Below are positions 1-12,043 of a stretch of 64,000 nt of DNA, piece by piece (position 1 is the stretch's first letter; every line of letters begins with the position of its first letter). Where the stretch lies: assembly GCA_030248215.1 (NCBI GenBank), contig JASANG010002858.1:1-64000 (forward strand), read 5' to 3'. The translations under genes and the position numbers were made by a program. Source of the DNA: Enoplolaimus lenunculus (lineage: Eukaryota; Nematoda; Enoplea; Enoplida; Thoracostomopsidae). Below the pieces are notes generated by a model. The model was not told the origin of the DNA, ran no database searches, and saw only the letters and a list, made by a program, of their open reading frames with translations.

Positions 1-79
1 AGTGCTGAGCAATTTTTTCTAGTATGTAATAATGAATTTAAGTGCCTGCTTAATTGTGAATTATGATTGACCGTTGTAG

Positions 80-786
80 ATTATTGATGTTTGGAGACGT
101 ACCGATGGTGCTTTCAATACAGGATCATTTATCGTTCAGAGCCAGCAAGACACTTCAATTGAATACATTATTGAATTTCAAAACGAGTTCTTGATTTTAA
201 AAAAGAATAATTTATCGGTTATTAGTTTTAGTTATTTTGATGTTATTGTTTTGTATTTTAAGCGTGTTTTTTTTCAAAATACACAAAGAAATTGTCTATT
301 TGTTGATCATTATTGCGAGGCGAACCGTTTTCGATTCGTTTGCCAATTAGGTTCATCAATTTGCGTGCATTCAAATTTCAAATGCATGAAAAATTGATTC
401 AATTTCTAAACACATTTTTCGTTTGTGTTAAATTTAAAGATCTGAAGTTTGGTCACTTCTGTGTACCCGATGCTATATTATGTAATTGTGACTTTTTAAA
501 CTTAATTCTCATTTAAGTTTGTACTTTTAAATCAGTTTTTTTCAATTATTTTGTATATCTGTTTTAGGTTGTTGCTTCAACGCCTGATTTAATTTGCGCA
601 ATTGAAACAGATTCGGGCATGCCAATTTCATGTGATTTACTTCGATATGGCCTTCGTGTTGCAATTATAATAATTGAACCATCTGAACTACTGACAACTC
701 CAGAAGCATTGAACGTTGTTGGTCCAAAAGCTTTTGGCTATGACATTGATTACAAACCAGCGTTTTCCCGTAAGGACAGAAAGTAA
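80..786 (+). CDS. DUF917 / S-methyl-thiohydantoin desulfurase-like protein, C-terminal exons (partial)
   Basis: Two exons, 80-217 and 568-786, both in phase 0, join into 118 codons ending at a TAA (784-786). The acceptors are tgtag (77-79) and ttttag (562-567), and the donor is TCG|gttatt. The blocks IIDVWRRTDGAFNTG, EFQNEFLIL, STPDLICAIETDSG, LRYGLRVAI and VGPKAFGYDIDY match in order the C-terminal part of the DUF917 family. That family is often encoded beside or fused to hydantoinase/oxoprolinase proteins, and its members are assigned to thiohydantoin or hydantoin metabolism. The gene starts left of the window, so the catalytic N-terminal part is not visible. The family is best known from bacteria and fungi; here it is interrupted by an ordinary intron, so it is a settled nuclear gene and not contamination. 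The family call is fairly firm; the substrate is unknown. Confidence 0.75.
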
Positions 787-1703
787 ACTTACATGTTTTA
801 TATTGGGACAGGTCCCTATAATTAACATGTGCCGATATTTATATAGGTTTATAAATATATAATTAATTTGCGTCTAAATATCCCACGTTTCTTTCTTAAC
901 ATTTCGTTATGAATTGGCAGAATTAAACACCATAACGAAACTTAGACTACTGTTATAAAAAAAAAATTTTGTCAATAAATGGCAAATTTCAATTTGAGAC
1001 GTGCAAATATTCACTGGGTTTTTTAAAATTTTTAGAGAAAAATGGCGGATCTGCCAAATTTTTAAGTCTTTATATGAATTTGTTAAGTTTTGTTTTATAT
1101 CGTACAATATATATTAGCATATCTGTAGTGAAAAATTGCGAGATATGTAGGTGCATTTGTAACAAATTTCGCGTAATAGCGGAATTTTCGGTATTTCTAT
1201 AACGGATGCGGATATTAAATTTTTTACCGGAAACAGATATCCGGTTACACCCTACCAAATTACCGAATTAGTGTACGTAAATTGTAAACTTATATTTCTA
1301 ATTCCAAACAACAAGGATTGGATTTAAACATATCAGAGTTTCACTGAATAACTTGGGACACCTTTGGAAAAGTAAAAAAACCATCAGTCTTAGCTTATTT
1401 GATATACTATACTAGTATTAAAGTAACACAATCAATTGCTGTTTACTTTTCAAAACGAGCTGCAAGGTTTCTTTGAGTTACGTGACTTACTCTTTACAAT
1501 GCACAATTAATGTAGAGCAGCACCCATCTCAGTTTTCCAAATAATTAAGTGCTTATACTTACGAGTAGAAACGCAATATTTCACCTACGATTGATAATAG
1601 TCGTCGCCATTCGGTAAACACTCTACGATTAGAGTCAAAATAGCCAAACGATGTCGAAACGGAACTAAACAGAAACGTTCGCACCAAAACTGTTACTTTT
1701 CTT

Positions 1704-1898
1704 GGCCCATGCAAAGATCGGGGGCGGAACGATTTTCTATGGGACTAGGATAGAGTAAGCTTAAGCTTTACACTAATTTTTTGCCTGGTTTAGGCTTAGG
1801 CTTAGGAATAAACTCATTCTTACGCTTAGGTTTAGGCTTAGGCTCATGCTTAGGAATATGCTTATAGTACTATTCCGCTCCTGTTCTGTACATTGGCC
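1704..1898. mobile_element. Telomere-repeat MITE, subfamily A (8-bp target duplication)
   Basis: The ends are GGCCCATGCAAAGATC on the left and the inverted match GTACATTGGCC on the right, with GGGGCGGAAC and ATTCCGCTCC just inside. The flanks carry an exact 8-bp duplication, CTTTTCTT (1696-1703 and 1899-1906). The interior contains two runs of TTAGGC/CTTAGG hexamers, some degenerate (TTACGC, TTTAGG). At 195 bp it codes for nothing. An 8-bp duplication fits hAT-type transposition, although the GGCC termini are not the usual hAT CAG ends. Confidence 0.8.
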
Positions 1899-2367
1899 CT
1901 TTTCTTTAATGTAAGCTTCTTTTATTGTAAAGCTCCACCCGCTTTATTTTGATTCATGTCATTAGCAATGAAATTTTATTTTTACTCAAAATTTTAGATT
2001 TTAAGCTTCCGTAAATTTTCATTTTCGCAAAGCATAAATGGTGTTTGGAAAATTTTCTGGAGTTAGGAACTTAGGGGCTTGCATGCGGGTACAATTTTTA
2101 CAGTAGCGTAGACAGTGTAACGCGAATTACTCATATTTATATTTTGAAAAATGGATATTTAATTTAATGCAGCGTTATAGTAAAGTTTTTAGTATATGCC
2201 GTTAGCGATGAATATAAAACTTCCGAAAATGTATTCGCTCTTTTGAACGGTGTCGAGTGACAGGTTGTAACTTCTAGAGTGCATTGTGGTCATTGTATGC
2301 CGGTTTTATCACTTGTCATAGTATGTGCTCGGGTTTTTGGAATTCAATCGGTTATTTGTCACAGGCA

Positions 2368-2790
2368 CTGGGAAATTGGAATATATTAACCTTGATATTG
2401 GGATTCTGGGAAATTGGGATATTACCGGGAAACTGGAATTTTGGGTAATTTAGATCCATTTTGCTCAGAATTTTGGAAAACTAGGATACCCGAGAAACTG
2501 GGATTTTGATAAATCGAAATAATACCCGGGAAATTAGAATTTTGGGAAATTTAGATATTACCGCTGAAATTCAGTATTACGTGGGAAATTGGCATTCTAC
2601 CCTGAAATTGCGATTTTGGGCGCAACCTTTTTGCTCGAGATTTAGGGAAGTGGGAATTTGGGATATTTCCCGGGAAATTGGTATATATATATTGGGAAAT
2701 TAGGATTTTGGTATATTTGGATTCTACCAGAAAATTGCGATTTTGGGTGCAAGCTTTTTCGCTCGGGATATTGGGAAAAGCCAAAGAAAA
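2368..2790. repeat. Degenerate GGGAAATTGGGATATT tandem repeat
   Basis: Phrases such as gggaaattgggatattacc and gggaaactgggattttg recur with an irregular spacing of roughly 27-35 bases. A second patch of the same motif lies at 4660-4800. The units are strongly diverged, which suggests an old minisatellite. The open frames on both strands here are by-products of the repeat. Confidence 0.6.
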
Positions 2791-3440
2791 AATATAACCT
2801 CTGCAGAAACGCGAATAATGTCGGCAACTGCTATAAGATATTGTTGCTATCATTCAAAAAGCCGCAAATAATTTTCGATTTAACAGCAAGTTTTAGGAGT
2901 GTAATACTTATTGTTACTCATACGGTAAAAACAGTTTAAAAATTTAAGTTTTTCAACATTTTACCTGATTTCATACTTGATCTTTGTTCTGTAACTCTCA
3001 GTCCAATCAAAATTTTAGGCGGCTAAAGAATCGCAAATTAAATTCTCTGCTCGTGGGCAGGGTTGGTTTTTTCTGGGAAAACCGATTCTTTCGTTTTTTC
3101 CAGAAAAAACTGGAAAATACGAAAAATTGAACAAATTACGTACTAATGTTTCCGCAAGTATAACAACGTTAATGGATGATTTGTCTTTCGAAAAAATAAC
3201 ATTAGGGGAGAATCAAATGACTATTTTATAGTTTAAAGCATCAACATGTGATAACACATGATGGTAAGCATACTGTACGCACTACAGAGCTGTCATATAT
3301 AGCTAAAAGGTGGATATACCAGTTAAAGTGGCCACAAATTGTGGGGCTGAGTCCGGTAGATAATCTGTCAAGAGTATTTGTAGTTTTATCAAATTAATCA
3401 GCAGTTTAGGTTCGTAACTAAACGCGGCATATATCTGCGA

Positions 3441-3619
3441 TACTGTAGTGACCCGTATATAAGAGGGGTGTAATAAGAGAGGGTCCCCATTTTGAGTCCC
3501 AATCAATAGGAGTCTGTACCCTAGTAAGAGTCCAATTTTGAAAGTACACGTAGGTATAACGTGGCATTTTGCATTATCGCTCATAACAGGGAGTTCCCTT
3601 TGGAGAGGCCAAATAAATA
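3441..3619. mobile_element. Mariner-like MITE remnant (TACTGTAGTGACC family), truncated on the right
   Basis: It starts TA|CTGTAGTGACCCG and continues with aagaggggtg and tttgagtcccaatcaatagg. These match the full copy at 19940-20381 and the partial copy at 57598-57896. After the shared phrase ggccaaataaatatc the homology stops and a Harbinger-type copy begins, so the right terminus is missing. Confidence 0.6.
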
Positions 3620-4175
3620 TCAGTGCCTCATCGGGTCAGCAGACAAAACTCGAACGTCACATGGCATGAGCTTACAAACCACCGCTCTCAAATGTTCAAT
3701 GTGTATAAGAGTCGGTATGTCATGTGATACTGAGGGATATTTATGCGAATATCAGATGATATTCCAAAATTACAAAGAATATCATATGATGTTTAGCGGG
3801 ACAGTATAATCTTTGGGTGCTGATAAATAAATGAATAGTCGGACGGCAGCGGCACAGATGTGCTTTAAAATACCGAATACACTTGTGCAAACTCGTTTCC
3901 GACACAAAACCGCATAGAACCACAACTTCATAATTCTAAAATTCAAATTTCAAATTCTGTATCATATGATATTCGATAGGACAATTTGGGTATGTTACAT
4001 CAAACATGCAGACATTTGAAGATACATCATGAAATTCGCAGACAACACCTCGAATATTATATTATATTAAAGAACAAATGGTGACCTACACATGATAAAC
4101 AGACAAAATGTAACCCAATGATCTAATAGGGACAAAGCAGGTCCCAAGCTGCTCCGGGTATAACAGGAACCCGGC
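3620..4175 (-). mobile_element. Harbinger-type MITE copy with ATATCATATGATAT palindromes (5'-truncated, inverted relative to 61927-62605)
   Basis: This copy matches the reverse complement of the element at 61927-62605 along most of its length. Shared segments include the repeated CATATGATATTC palindromes, the cggtttt..gtgtcgg stretch and the terminal part agggacaaa..caagctgctccgggtataac. It is more diverged than the other copy. Its left end is lost where it abuts the mariner-like remnant, and its right end is near 4175. Confidence 0.65.
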
Positions 4176-4872
4176 TTAAAGATGCAGTTGGAATCTCGGT
4201 TTGATTATTAAAACCGGCGGATACTCCCACGTGAAGAATTTCTTACCAGAGTCGCGTTTACCCACGGTAACGAGCAACTCTTGTCCGATAAGCGTAAGTA
4301 TATTTCAATGTTGTTCTTTCTTCTTGGGTCGTAAAACGACTCGCATATATAGGTCAAGGGACGGGTGACATCCGATAGAATATCTGTTACATTGGTTTAA
4401 ATCAGGCGAAGGCGAACCAAATCAACTCAATTTTAGGTGGCCAATGAAAGTAGTTATTTATTAGTGCTAGAAATCTTCTAAACCTAATGCCCAGTGATAT
4501 ATTCAGGCAGTTGCGTAATGAATAGTGATTTTAGAATTGCATGAATTAAGAAACAAAAAATGGAGGTATGGAAACCCAAAAAATACGTACGGATATTTGA
4601 GCCTAAGAACTAAAGACGAAGCCTAAGCCGAACCCTAGACCCGAGCCTCAGCCCAAACCGATTCTGATTTTCCAAGAATATTTGGAATTCATAAGGAAAA
4701 TTGGGATATTACCCTTTATCTAGCTATTTTGGGAAACTGGGATATTATCCGGGATATTGCGATTTTGGGAACTCGGGATATTACCCGTGAAGTTGTGAGA
4801 AATTTTTGTGCTATACCTGGGCAAAAACTAGGATAGCGTAATTTTTTAACCAAAACTTTTGTTACTGCTATT

Positions 4873-5067
4873 GGCCCATGTTACATTACGGAGCGACCAG
4901 GTTTCTGGTCGGTCTATAAAAGAGTTTGTTTAGATTCTAGATTAATTTTTTTTGCTTTGGCTTAGGCTTTTGGCTTAGGAACACATTTGTGCAACGCTTA
5001 TAGGCTTAGGCTTAAGCTTATGAATACGCTTAATCTACTGTTTACACCCCTAAAAGTAACATTGGCT
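4873..5067. mobile_element. Telomere-repeat MITE, subfamily B
   Basis: The ends GGCCCATGTTACATTA and AAAGTAACATTGGC form inverted repeats, and accaggtttctggt lies inside as in the copies at 17104-17292 and 22124-22308. The interior has cttaggcttttggcttagg and taggcttaggcttaagc. Flanking duplication is not clear in this copy. Confidence 0.7.
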
Positions 5068-5231
5068 ACTTTATTTATCGTTTATTTATAGCGAATGACT
5101 TGAAGATCGAGATACATTAAAAAACTTTTAATAAAGACAAAACTCAAATGCAACGTTTTGATTGTGAAAAAAATTGTAAAAGCAAAATCATAAACTTTTG
5201 ATGTCGAATTTTGGTTATTTTAATGTTTCTA

Positions 5232-8200
5232 TTAATGTTCATGACTCTCATGGTCGCTGTCAGACTCTTCCTCTTCGTATGGAATGTCCTGAAAATATTT
5301 TCACTGCATTAAACTAACGCAACAAACGGTGGTGTGTGTCCGGGGTACCGGGAACAAATTACGATTGTTTCGAGGCAAACTCAAAGCAGGCTTTACGTAT
5401 GCGAAACATTTGCATTTCTAAAGCGCAAATCGTGAAAACTTTTTGTCATTTTTATTAACATTGCAAAATAATTACGACTTTTAGACAGAATGCTGAAAAA
5501 AAAATTTTATTTGATCAAAATAAATTAAGGAATTGAGCGCCCCATCTGACCATCGAGGGTGCGTGCTTCTGAAGGTGCCCTCTCCTTTAGCGGCTATACA
5601 TTCAAGCCACTATTGCTTTCGCTAAAGTTTTAGAAATATAACAGTAGATGCACGCAAATTTTGTATTTCGCATGAATTTTGTCGTTTTTATTTCAACTAT
5701 TGCAATTGCATCAGATTCGTAAGAAAATTTAAACGATGTGTCGCTGATTAAAAACAAACTGTGAGCATAAAAACCGAATTTTCGGTATTTCTGTAACGAA
5801 AACGAACACCGATTTTTACCGGAAACAGAAATGAATATCCGGTTACAACCTGCGAATTAGCAATGCCATCTGAGAGTTCTGTTCTTGAGATTCGAGCAGT
5901 GCGATTTGCAATCCGGCACTTACCAAACAGTCCATCATGTCATGCTGAGCTTCGCCCATTTTTTCTCCAATCATATGCTTGTTGTGACGGGCGTGTAAGT
6001 ACCACTTGTGTAGGCCTTCATCTTCTGGTTCAAGTTTGCCGGAGCACCTGAAATAACTTACCATACCAGAATTATTTAAACAACATTCTTTATATTTTTG
6101 TAAATAAATAGTTCGTCTAATTTTCAGTTGTATTTAGCAGGATTCTAAGTCGTCCAAACTGTAATTTTTACAAATTGCGCAAGTCATTTCCGCTTATCAC
6201 GAAATCTGATTTGTTTGTATGCATTAAATACGGGTTTGTCAAATCAAATCACATTCATATTAAAAGTTAACCGTGAGCCCTTGGAGCATGTTTAAAAATT
6301 ATTGTTTATTTTGTATCGGGCTGTAAACGGATAGTGAAAATAACGAAAACAGATAGTGATTAAAATAACCGATACGGACATTAAACTGCAAAACGTGCAG
6401 AGAAGTTTTGTCTACTGTTACAATTGAGGAATGCGAATTAATTTGCCGGGCTTTCTGAAATTTTAAGAGAAATAGCAATGCACCCTATTTTTAAGATTTG
6501 GTATGAATTCCGTCATTTATGTTTCATAACCAACAACTGCTGTATAACTGCAGCAAAAATTCCAAACTTAACAATAACGAGTTTTTCCAGTATTTCTACA
6601 AAATTTGCATATTATTGTGTTTGGTATCTGCAGAAACATCATTGTTTTTAATCAAAATTTGACGGTAAGCAAACAACAGCTTACGATTTGAATTTATCAT
6701 TGCATTCGGTTGCTGCCATTTCTTTGCATTGCATGTATTTTGTTTTCAACTCCTTCCAGCAGTCTTCCTTGAAGTGACGGTAGTGCTTTTTGATTGATTC
6801 CATTGGTTCTCCGGAATGGCTGTGAAGTTCCTGAAACATATAACTTTTGAGCAAAAATATTTCAACTGCATTTGCTATTTAACACAAAGTTGTATAAAAT
6901 TTCACATTACTTATGATATTTTTGTATGTTCACTTCCCGTTTACATATATTCCAAAGATGCCAACTTTGGTCGGTAATTTTACTGATTAATTAACGTTGA
7001 TTTTATACATTTGCAGTATAGTTGTTTCAAAAAACCACAAGCGTCCGCTTAAGCCATACAAATTTTATACGAACCTAAATCGAAAAATATAAGGCAAAAC
7101 TTGCAACCAAACAAGAAGTTTATTTCGACCGAAAATCGCTGCTTTTGCGATACACACGTGTTATCTGGTGAAACCTGGCAGACACAGAAAATAATATTGC
7201 GTTGTCAAACTTTACATCATCCTCCAACGGACATTCTTCACCATCCATGCACTTTTTGATGTCCATTTTGCTTTTGCAAACTTGTTGCCACCATGCAATT
7301 ACTTTCTCTCGTCTTGATTCTCGACATTCAGCGAATTTTGGAACCTGAAACATTTAAATTTTACTCCGTTTTGTTTAAGTAAATCCTTAAACAACACAAT
7401 TTAAACATTAATATTTTGCGACGTTAAGTCTGCGAGTTGACAATTCAGCCGGACGCATGAAACAAGTTGTTTTGTATTATTGGGATGTTAATATACGTCA
7501 AGTATAAATATACGTTCTCTATTGTTTTATTTGTGAGGGTTTGGGTGGCATAAATGTGTGGTGCAAAAAAATATAAACTAAAACTTACCGTCGAAATGCG
7601 TTTGGCTTCGTTGACGAAGCAAGTTTTAACCAATTCTCGTGCTTCTTTGCCGCAGTTCATAAATTCTTCACTGCAGCCTTCAAAAGTGTATGTGTCTTTT
7701 TCGTCGCCGAACACTTTTTTGCAATCTGGCTATAAAACAAATTTAAATCGAATGTAAATTTTAGTAAATATGCCTCAATGCGTCTTTCATTCAAAATTGA
7801 GGATTGCCAACTGGTTAAGCTGATATCCATTTCCGATACACATCGATATCCGTTTCCGTTATAGAAATACCGGGAATTTCGTATTGGGTTTCGTGTCTTC
7901 ATTGGTTTAAATCAAGTTCAACTAGTGCAATTTTTCATTGCAGATATGCTGCAATTGTTCGATTTAAAATATATGTGATTAAATTCATCGAAAATCATTA
8001 AAAAATTTGGGTGCATCAGTTATTTTATTCTTACAATTTTAGTAAGCCAGGTAAATTTTTGCATGGCTTAAAATTGCATCAGCAGAAAAATAAAACATCT
8101 TCGAAACTGTTATACTTCAATATGTGTTTTCGTTATCTGTTTGCCGTTATTTTGATCCGATATTTGTTTCCGTTATTTTTACTGATCGTTAATACACTTT

Positions 8201-8417
8201 GTGTGTTTGGAACAAATTTCAATTGTAGAGCACAGAAAAGTTTTACGTTCAAAATTGTTTGTATTTGCGAAAGACTTACAATTCCATTGAAAATTTTTTC
8301 GTTCACAATTGCTTCTAAATCCATTGGTTCGGACACTTCACGTCTGTGGCGATGATGGTGTTTTCGTGACAACGCAACTGCCAATAAGCAAGCGAAAACA
8401 AGCAACGATCGAAACAT
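5232..8417 (-). CDS. Secreted cysteine-rich protein, 244 residues, unknown family
   Basis: Six exons on the minus strand: 8280-8417, 7589-7729, 7216-7344, 6685-6830, 5924-6047 and 5232-5288. The phases agree at every join, with donors gtaagt/gtaaag/gtaagc and acceptors tttcag or tatag. The start ATG (8415-8417) opens a clear signal peptide (MFRSLLVFACLLAVALS), then a basic His-rich stretch ending RHRR, a possible furin-type site. The body is helical and charged, with about 13 cysteines spaced through exons 2-5 (for example EGCSEEFMNC, KKCMDGEEC, KEDCWKELKTKYMQC). The tail is acidic and His-rich (YEEEESDSDHESHEH). Introns hold hAT-like fragments near 5770-5850, 6320-6420 and 7800-8190. The gene model is firm. 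I do not recognise the family; a cysteine-rich secreted nematode protein is the best description. Confidence 0.8.
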
Positions 8418-11400
8418 GACTGATGAAATATTAATGATTTACGTAACACTAATATATCTGTAAGTATATTCTTATTCAAATTCGGTATGCTATTATATCA
8501 CAGACCGCAACCCATGCAACATAGTTTTTGTGAAAGTGGTAGGATCATGGATCTGTTAATCTACTGTAGGAGGACGATACTGAATATTCAGGATGTTTGC
8601 CGATCCTGAAAAAAGTGTCCATATGGAGCGCACATCAGTTAACCTTCGCGTTGCGACCACTTTCGAACGAACTTACTTATCCGTATCCCAAGTAAACTGT
8701 AATTATTGAAATTGTTACTTTAAATTTTAAATTTGTATTGCCGGGGATATCCCGATGCAAAAACTTTATGGGTGAAGTGAATTTTCAAAGCATACTTATA
8801 CCGGTGAGAACTTTTGTATAAAGGTAGGTGGGTTACACACAAAAAGTGTAGCATGTTTTGTACACGTGAGTTCTATGAGTGGGGCCTATAGTTGAAAAAT
8901 AGCACTGTATCGCCATTCGACTAAGGTTTCGAAATTACGTCGAGTGACGAGTAAATTTTTGAAGAAACTTTTGCAAAAAAAAACTTCGAACTCGAAGGAG
9001 GCGGCGGCCTGACCTCAAAATATTTAATTTTTGAAAAAAAATCAAAAATTATCCGCAGAATCAAACAAATCACAACAGAAGTCTCGCCTGCTGCACGTGA
9101 GAGTGGAATGATGTTGCATTTAAAACTTTGTGGTTGTATGCGTTGCTTCCAACTATTGTTCGTTTACGAACAATTTGTATAATACTCACTAAATAGTCAA
9201 CCTGGTTGGTTGCAATACTTGCAAACCTATATCTTACGTTTATGTTCGCGTCGTAACTTGAAACCCGTTGAAACAATATGCATATATCTTAACATTATAT
9301 ACACATCCGCTACTGGATGCTCCATGTTACAGAACAGTGTCTAAACAAAATCTGAACAATTTTCCATTTAGAGCTATGAAGAAGGCTTTACTAATATACA
9401 AATACTTAGCATACTTATATCAAAATTGGTTGGAACGTTGCCCTAATACGTATGTGGGGCGTTCCAGCGTTAATAATATAGATATATCAATATCCACCAG
9501 TGTGACTTTTGTGTGTAGATTTCACACGGAAGCCCCACCGGTGAACTTTGGTATATATTACAACTGAATCTTATACGAATTTCTAGTATACAAACAACGC
9601 TTTGAACCAACCGGAAAGTGTTACTGGTGCGACTTCTTTGTTGACAACAATGTTCTCCCTTTTATGTAATGAATTTATCCTTCTTTGTTTGTAAATACAG
9701 GAGTGAGCGTTTAATTGGACCGAAAAAACCACTGCTGCGGAATGTCAAACATTTACTACATTCAGGGTTATTTGGATACTTTGAATCAATCGAATTTTGC
9801 ATTTTAAACAGAAATGCTAAATAAGTATTCGTACACAAGTTTCGCCAAAATCAACGTTACAACATTTTACATTTACTGGAAACGATAAAGTCAAATCAAA
9901 ACAGCGTCCGTTTCTCGCTAATCTTTCAAAGATTAAAGTACTTCACATCAGAAACGTTTCTTGATGATATACTTCTATTTGAATCTGGACTGTAAAACAA
10001 ACCGATACCTATAGATAGCAGACAATTACGAAATAATATATTCTGGTAATTGCTGTACTATATTTTCGTTTGGAGACGATTATAAAGCCGAATTTCTAAG
10101 TAAAATTTAAAGTATTTCAAAGATAACGGCAAATCATTTAACAACACGGCGTGGCGGCGCCAGGCGTAAAGTCGTAAATAAACGGAGTTTATCTCAATGT
10201 TCATATTAACTATGACGAGTTAATTCGTATACTAAATTCAAACGAAGCTTTTGAAAGATATCTATGTCACGCCTGTAAATGGTGGCAATATTTTGCACTT
10301 AAATACAGCGTCGGTAACTTTCATCTAAGAGACAGTGCAATTATTAATGCTAAATTTAAGAGATCGCAATCAACCATTTTACCTACTATACTACTATCGC
10401 ACCTTGGCCAAAAATTAATGCGGGTATTTATATATTAAAGACAACTATCTAAGTATTTGGTTCAATAGGAAGGCAAATATTTCACGTGTTGCTTAAAACC
10501 TTACGTTCGAGACATCTCGACACAGTGCCAGAGCAGACTAGGGGCGGGGGCTTTTACCGTATTCCAGTACGGTGGGCTCCAAACTTGCGAGCGAGAAGCC
10601 AAATGCATTTTAAAACCGGCCGTTTTTGTTTCAACCGGTTGGGGAACCACCAAATGGGAGTATGGTTGGGTTGCTACGGCCCTGCCTCGACATTATGCGA
10701 TTGAGTTGTGTTTAGTAGTTTTGTGTTTCTATTGCCGATATGGCATTTCGTGGACAACCTTCCCACAGATTCTTCTCATGGGTACTCTGTACCCCCCTTA
10801 ATTCTTCTTACGGGCCATCTCATACGCCGTATGACTTTCTATCTGAGTTTAATACAAATGGAAATGGCTGATGTTGAGATTTTTGTAATTAAAATAGAAA
10901 AAAGTGTGCAATTTGCTCACACATACTGGTTAGCGCAGAGTTATGAAAGCAAGCGACACCGCGAGTGACCTGCAAATACCAGTTCAGAGAGTAGTACGAC
11001 TGAATATGTTTGGTATGCAAACAGTTTAGCTCGGCAAAGTTAATTACTGTAATTGACTGTTCGATGTGTTCATGCTCAAGTCTAACAACTCCACGACATA
11101 CTCACTAAAAAATTACTTAAAATTAAGTAAAACTGTTGCCGAATATTAAGTGTCGGTTATACTTACTTGTTCTTGGCAAAGTTTCACTTCATTTTAAGCA
11201 AACGCAAAATTTTTAGCTTTATATCTACTTAATTAATAAGGAAATAACAGTAGTAGTTTTAGTTATTTATATTATTTAAGCAAAGATTTACTCAATATTT
11301 AGTACCCTTATAGTTATAAAGTTAGTAAAATATAACTATAGTATTTAAGTAGAGTGTTTTTACAGAGTACCTACCGTTCGATGAAGTGAATGCGTAATCT

Positions 11401-12043
11401 CCTGGACCTAGGCCTAAGCCAAGCCTAAACCTGAGCAGACGTGCGTGAAACTAAAGTTCAAAACATCACAGGAAGAAAATTCGAGAAGTTCATGTGTGTT
11501 TTGTACAATCTGCCACCCAAAAATTCGTATAACCAATTTTACCTTCAAAATTCCTCTCATCAGCAACCTTCAATTACCGCAATTTCTCTCATGTACAGTC
11601 TCCCCCCACCAAATTCCACTCATCGACAATCTCCCCTGCATCTAAAGTCCGCCTCAGGGACAATCTACCCCCCCCCCCAGTATACATAATGTCTTTAGAT
11701 ATCTGACAGCAACATTTCTTCTAGAAAACTGTTATTAATCAGTGTCGTCTAATCAATCAACGTCAGACAGCAAAATTAGGCAAAGAATATAACCAGATAT
11801 CGTATCCCGAAATAACGTCAAACTGCTGCGTAAATATCAGCAGCGAACAAACACAACATAAACTTTCAATTTGTGCAAATTAACGTTTATTTACAATAAA
11901 ATGCGTTATCTTAACTTATAACTTAAAAGATAATTGTTGCACTTTGATAGTTGGCTAAAGAATGATCTGTGGCCGGTTTAGAAAATCGGATATTTCAGCG
12001 CTGCAGCGGTGGAAAATATTTACGACGTAATTTGCCAAAATGA
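8418..12043. other. Mostly unassigned intergenic sequence
   Basis: No supported gene was found. A short frame at 9580-9669 (+) after a ttctag acceptor reads like a terminal exon (EPTGKCYWCDFFVDNN), but nothing joins to it. A clean hAT-type MITE occupies 10523-10684. The stretch 11100-11400 is AT-rich with recurring TTAAGTA/TTTAAG motifs, and 11500-11690 is C-rich low-complexity sequence with a run of C near 11670. A short GCCTAAGCC patch lies at 11405-11430. Confidence 0.5.
10523..10684. mobile_element. GC-rich hAT-type MITE
   Basis: The element starts CAGTGCCAGAGCAG and ends GCTACGGCCCTG. Flanking 8-bp sequences are TCTCGACA (10515-10522) and CCTCGACA (10685-10692), matching at 7 of 8 positions, as expected for a hAT insertion. 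At 162 bp it stands out as a GC-rich island in AT-rich surroundings and has no coding content. It explains the apparent open frames here. Confidence 0.75.

Larger units (their letters stand above)
787..5231. other. Intergenic region filled with MITEs and degenerate repeats
   Basis: No exon with coding character and splice signals was found. The region holds a hAT-like fragment ending near 1252 (ATATCCGGTTACACCC end), a telomere-repeat MITE at 1704-1898, a degenerate GGGAAATTGGGATATT repeat at 2368-2790 with a second patch at 4660-4800, a mariner-like remnant joined to a Harbinger-type copy at 3441-4175, a patch of GCCTAAGCC-like sequence near 4600-4650, and a second telomere-repeat MITE at 4873-5067. 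The small open frames here fall inside these repeats. Confidence 0.6.

Noticed and set aside
10486-10968. Open frames in a GC-rich block
   Set aside because: The first is explained by the hAT-type MITE at 10523-10684; the second has no coding features.
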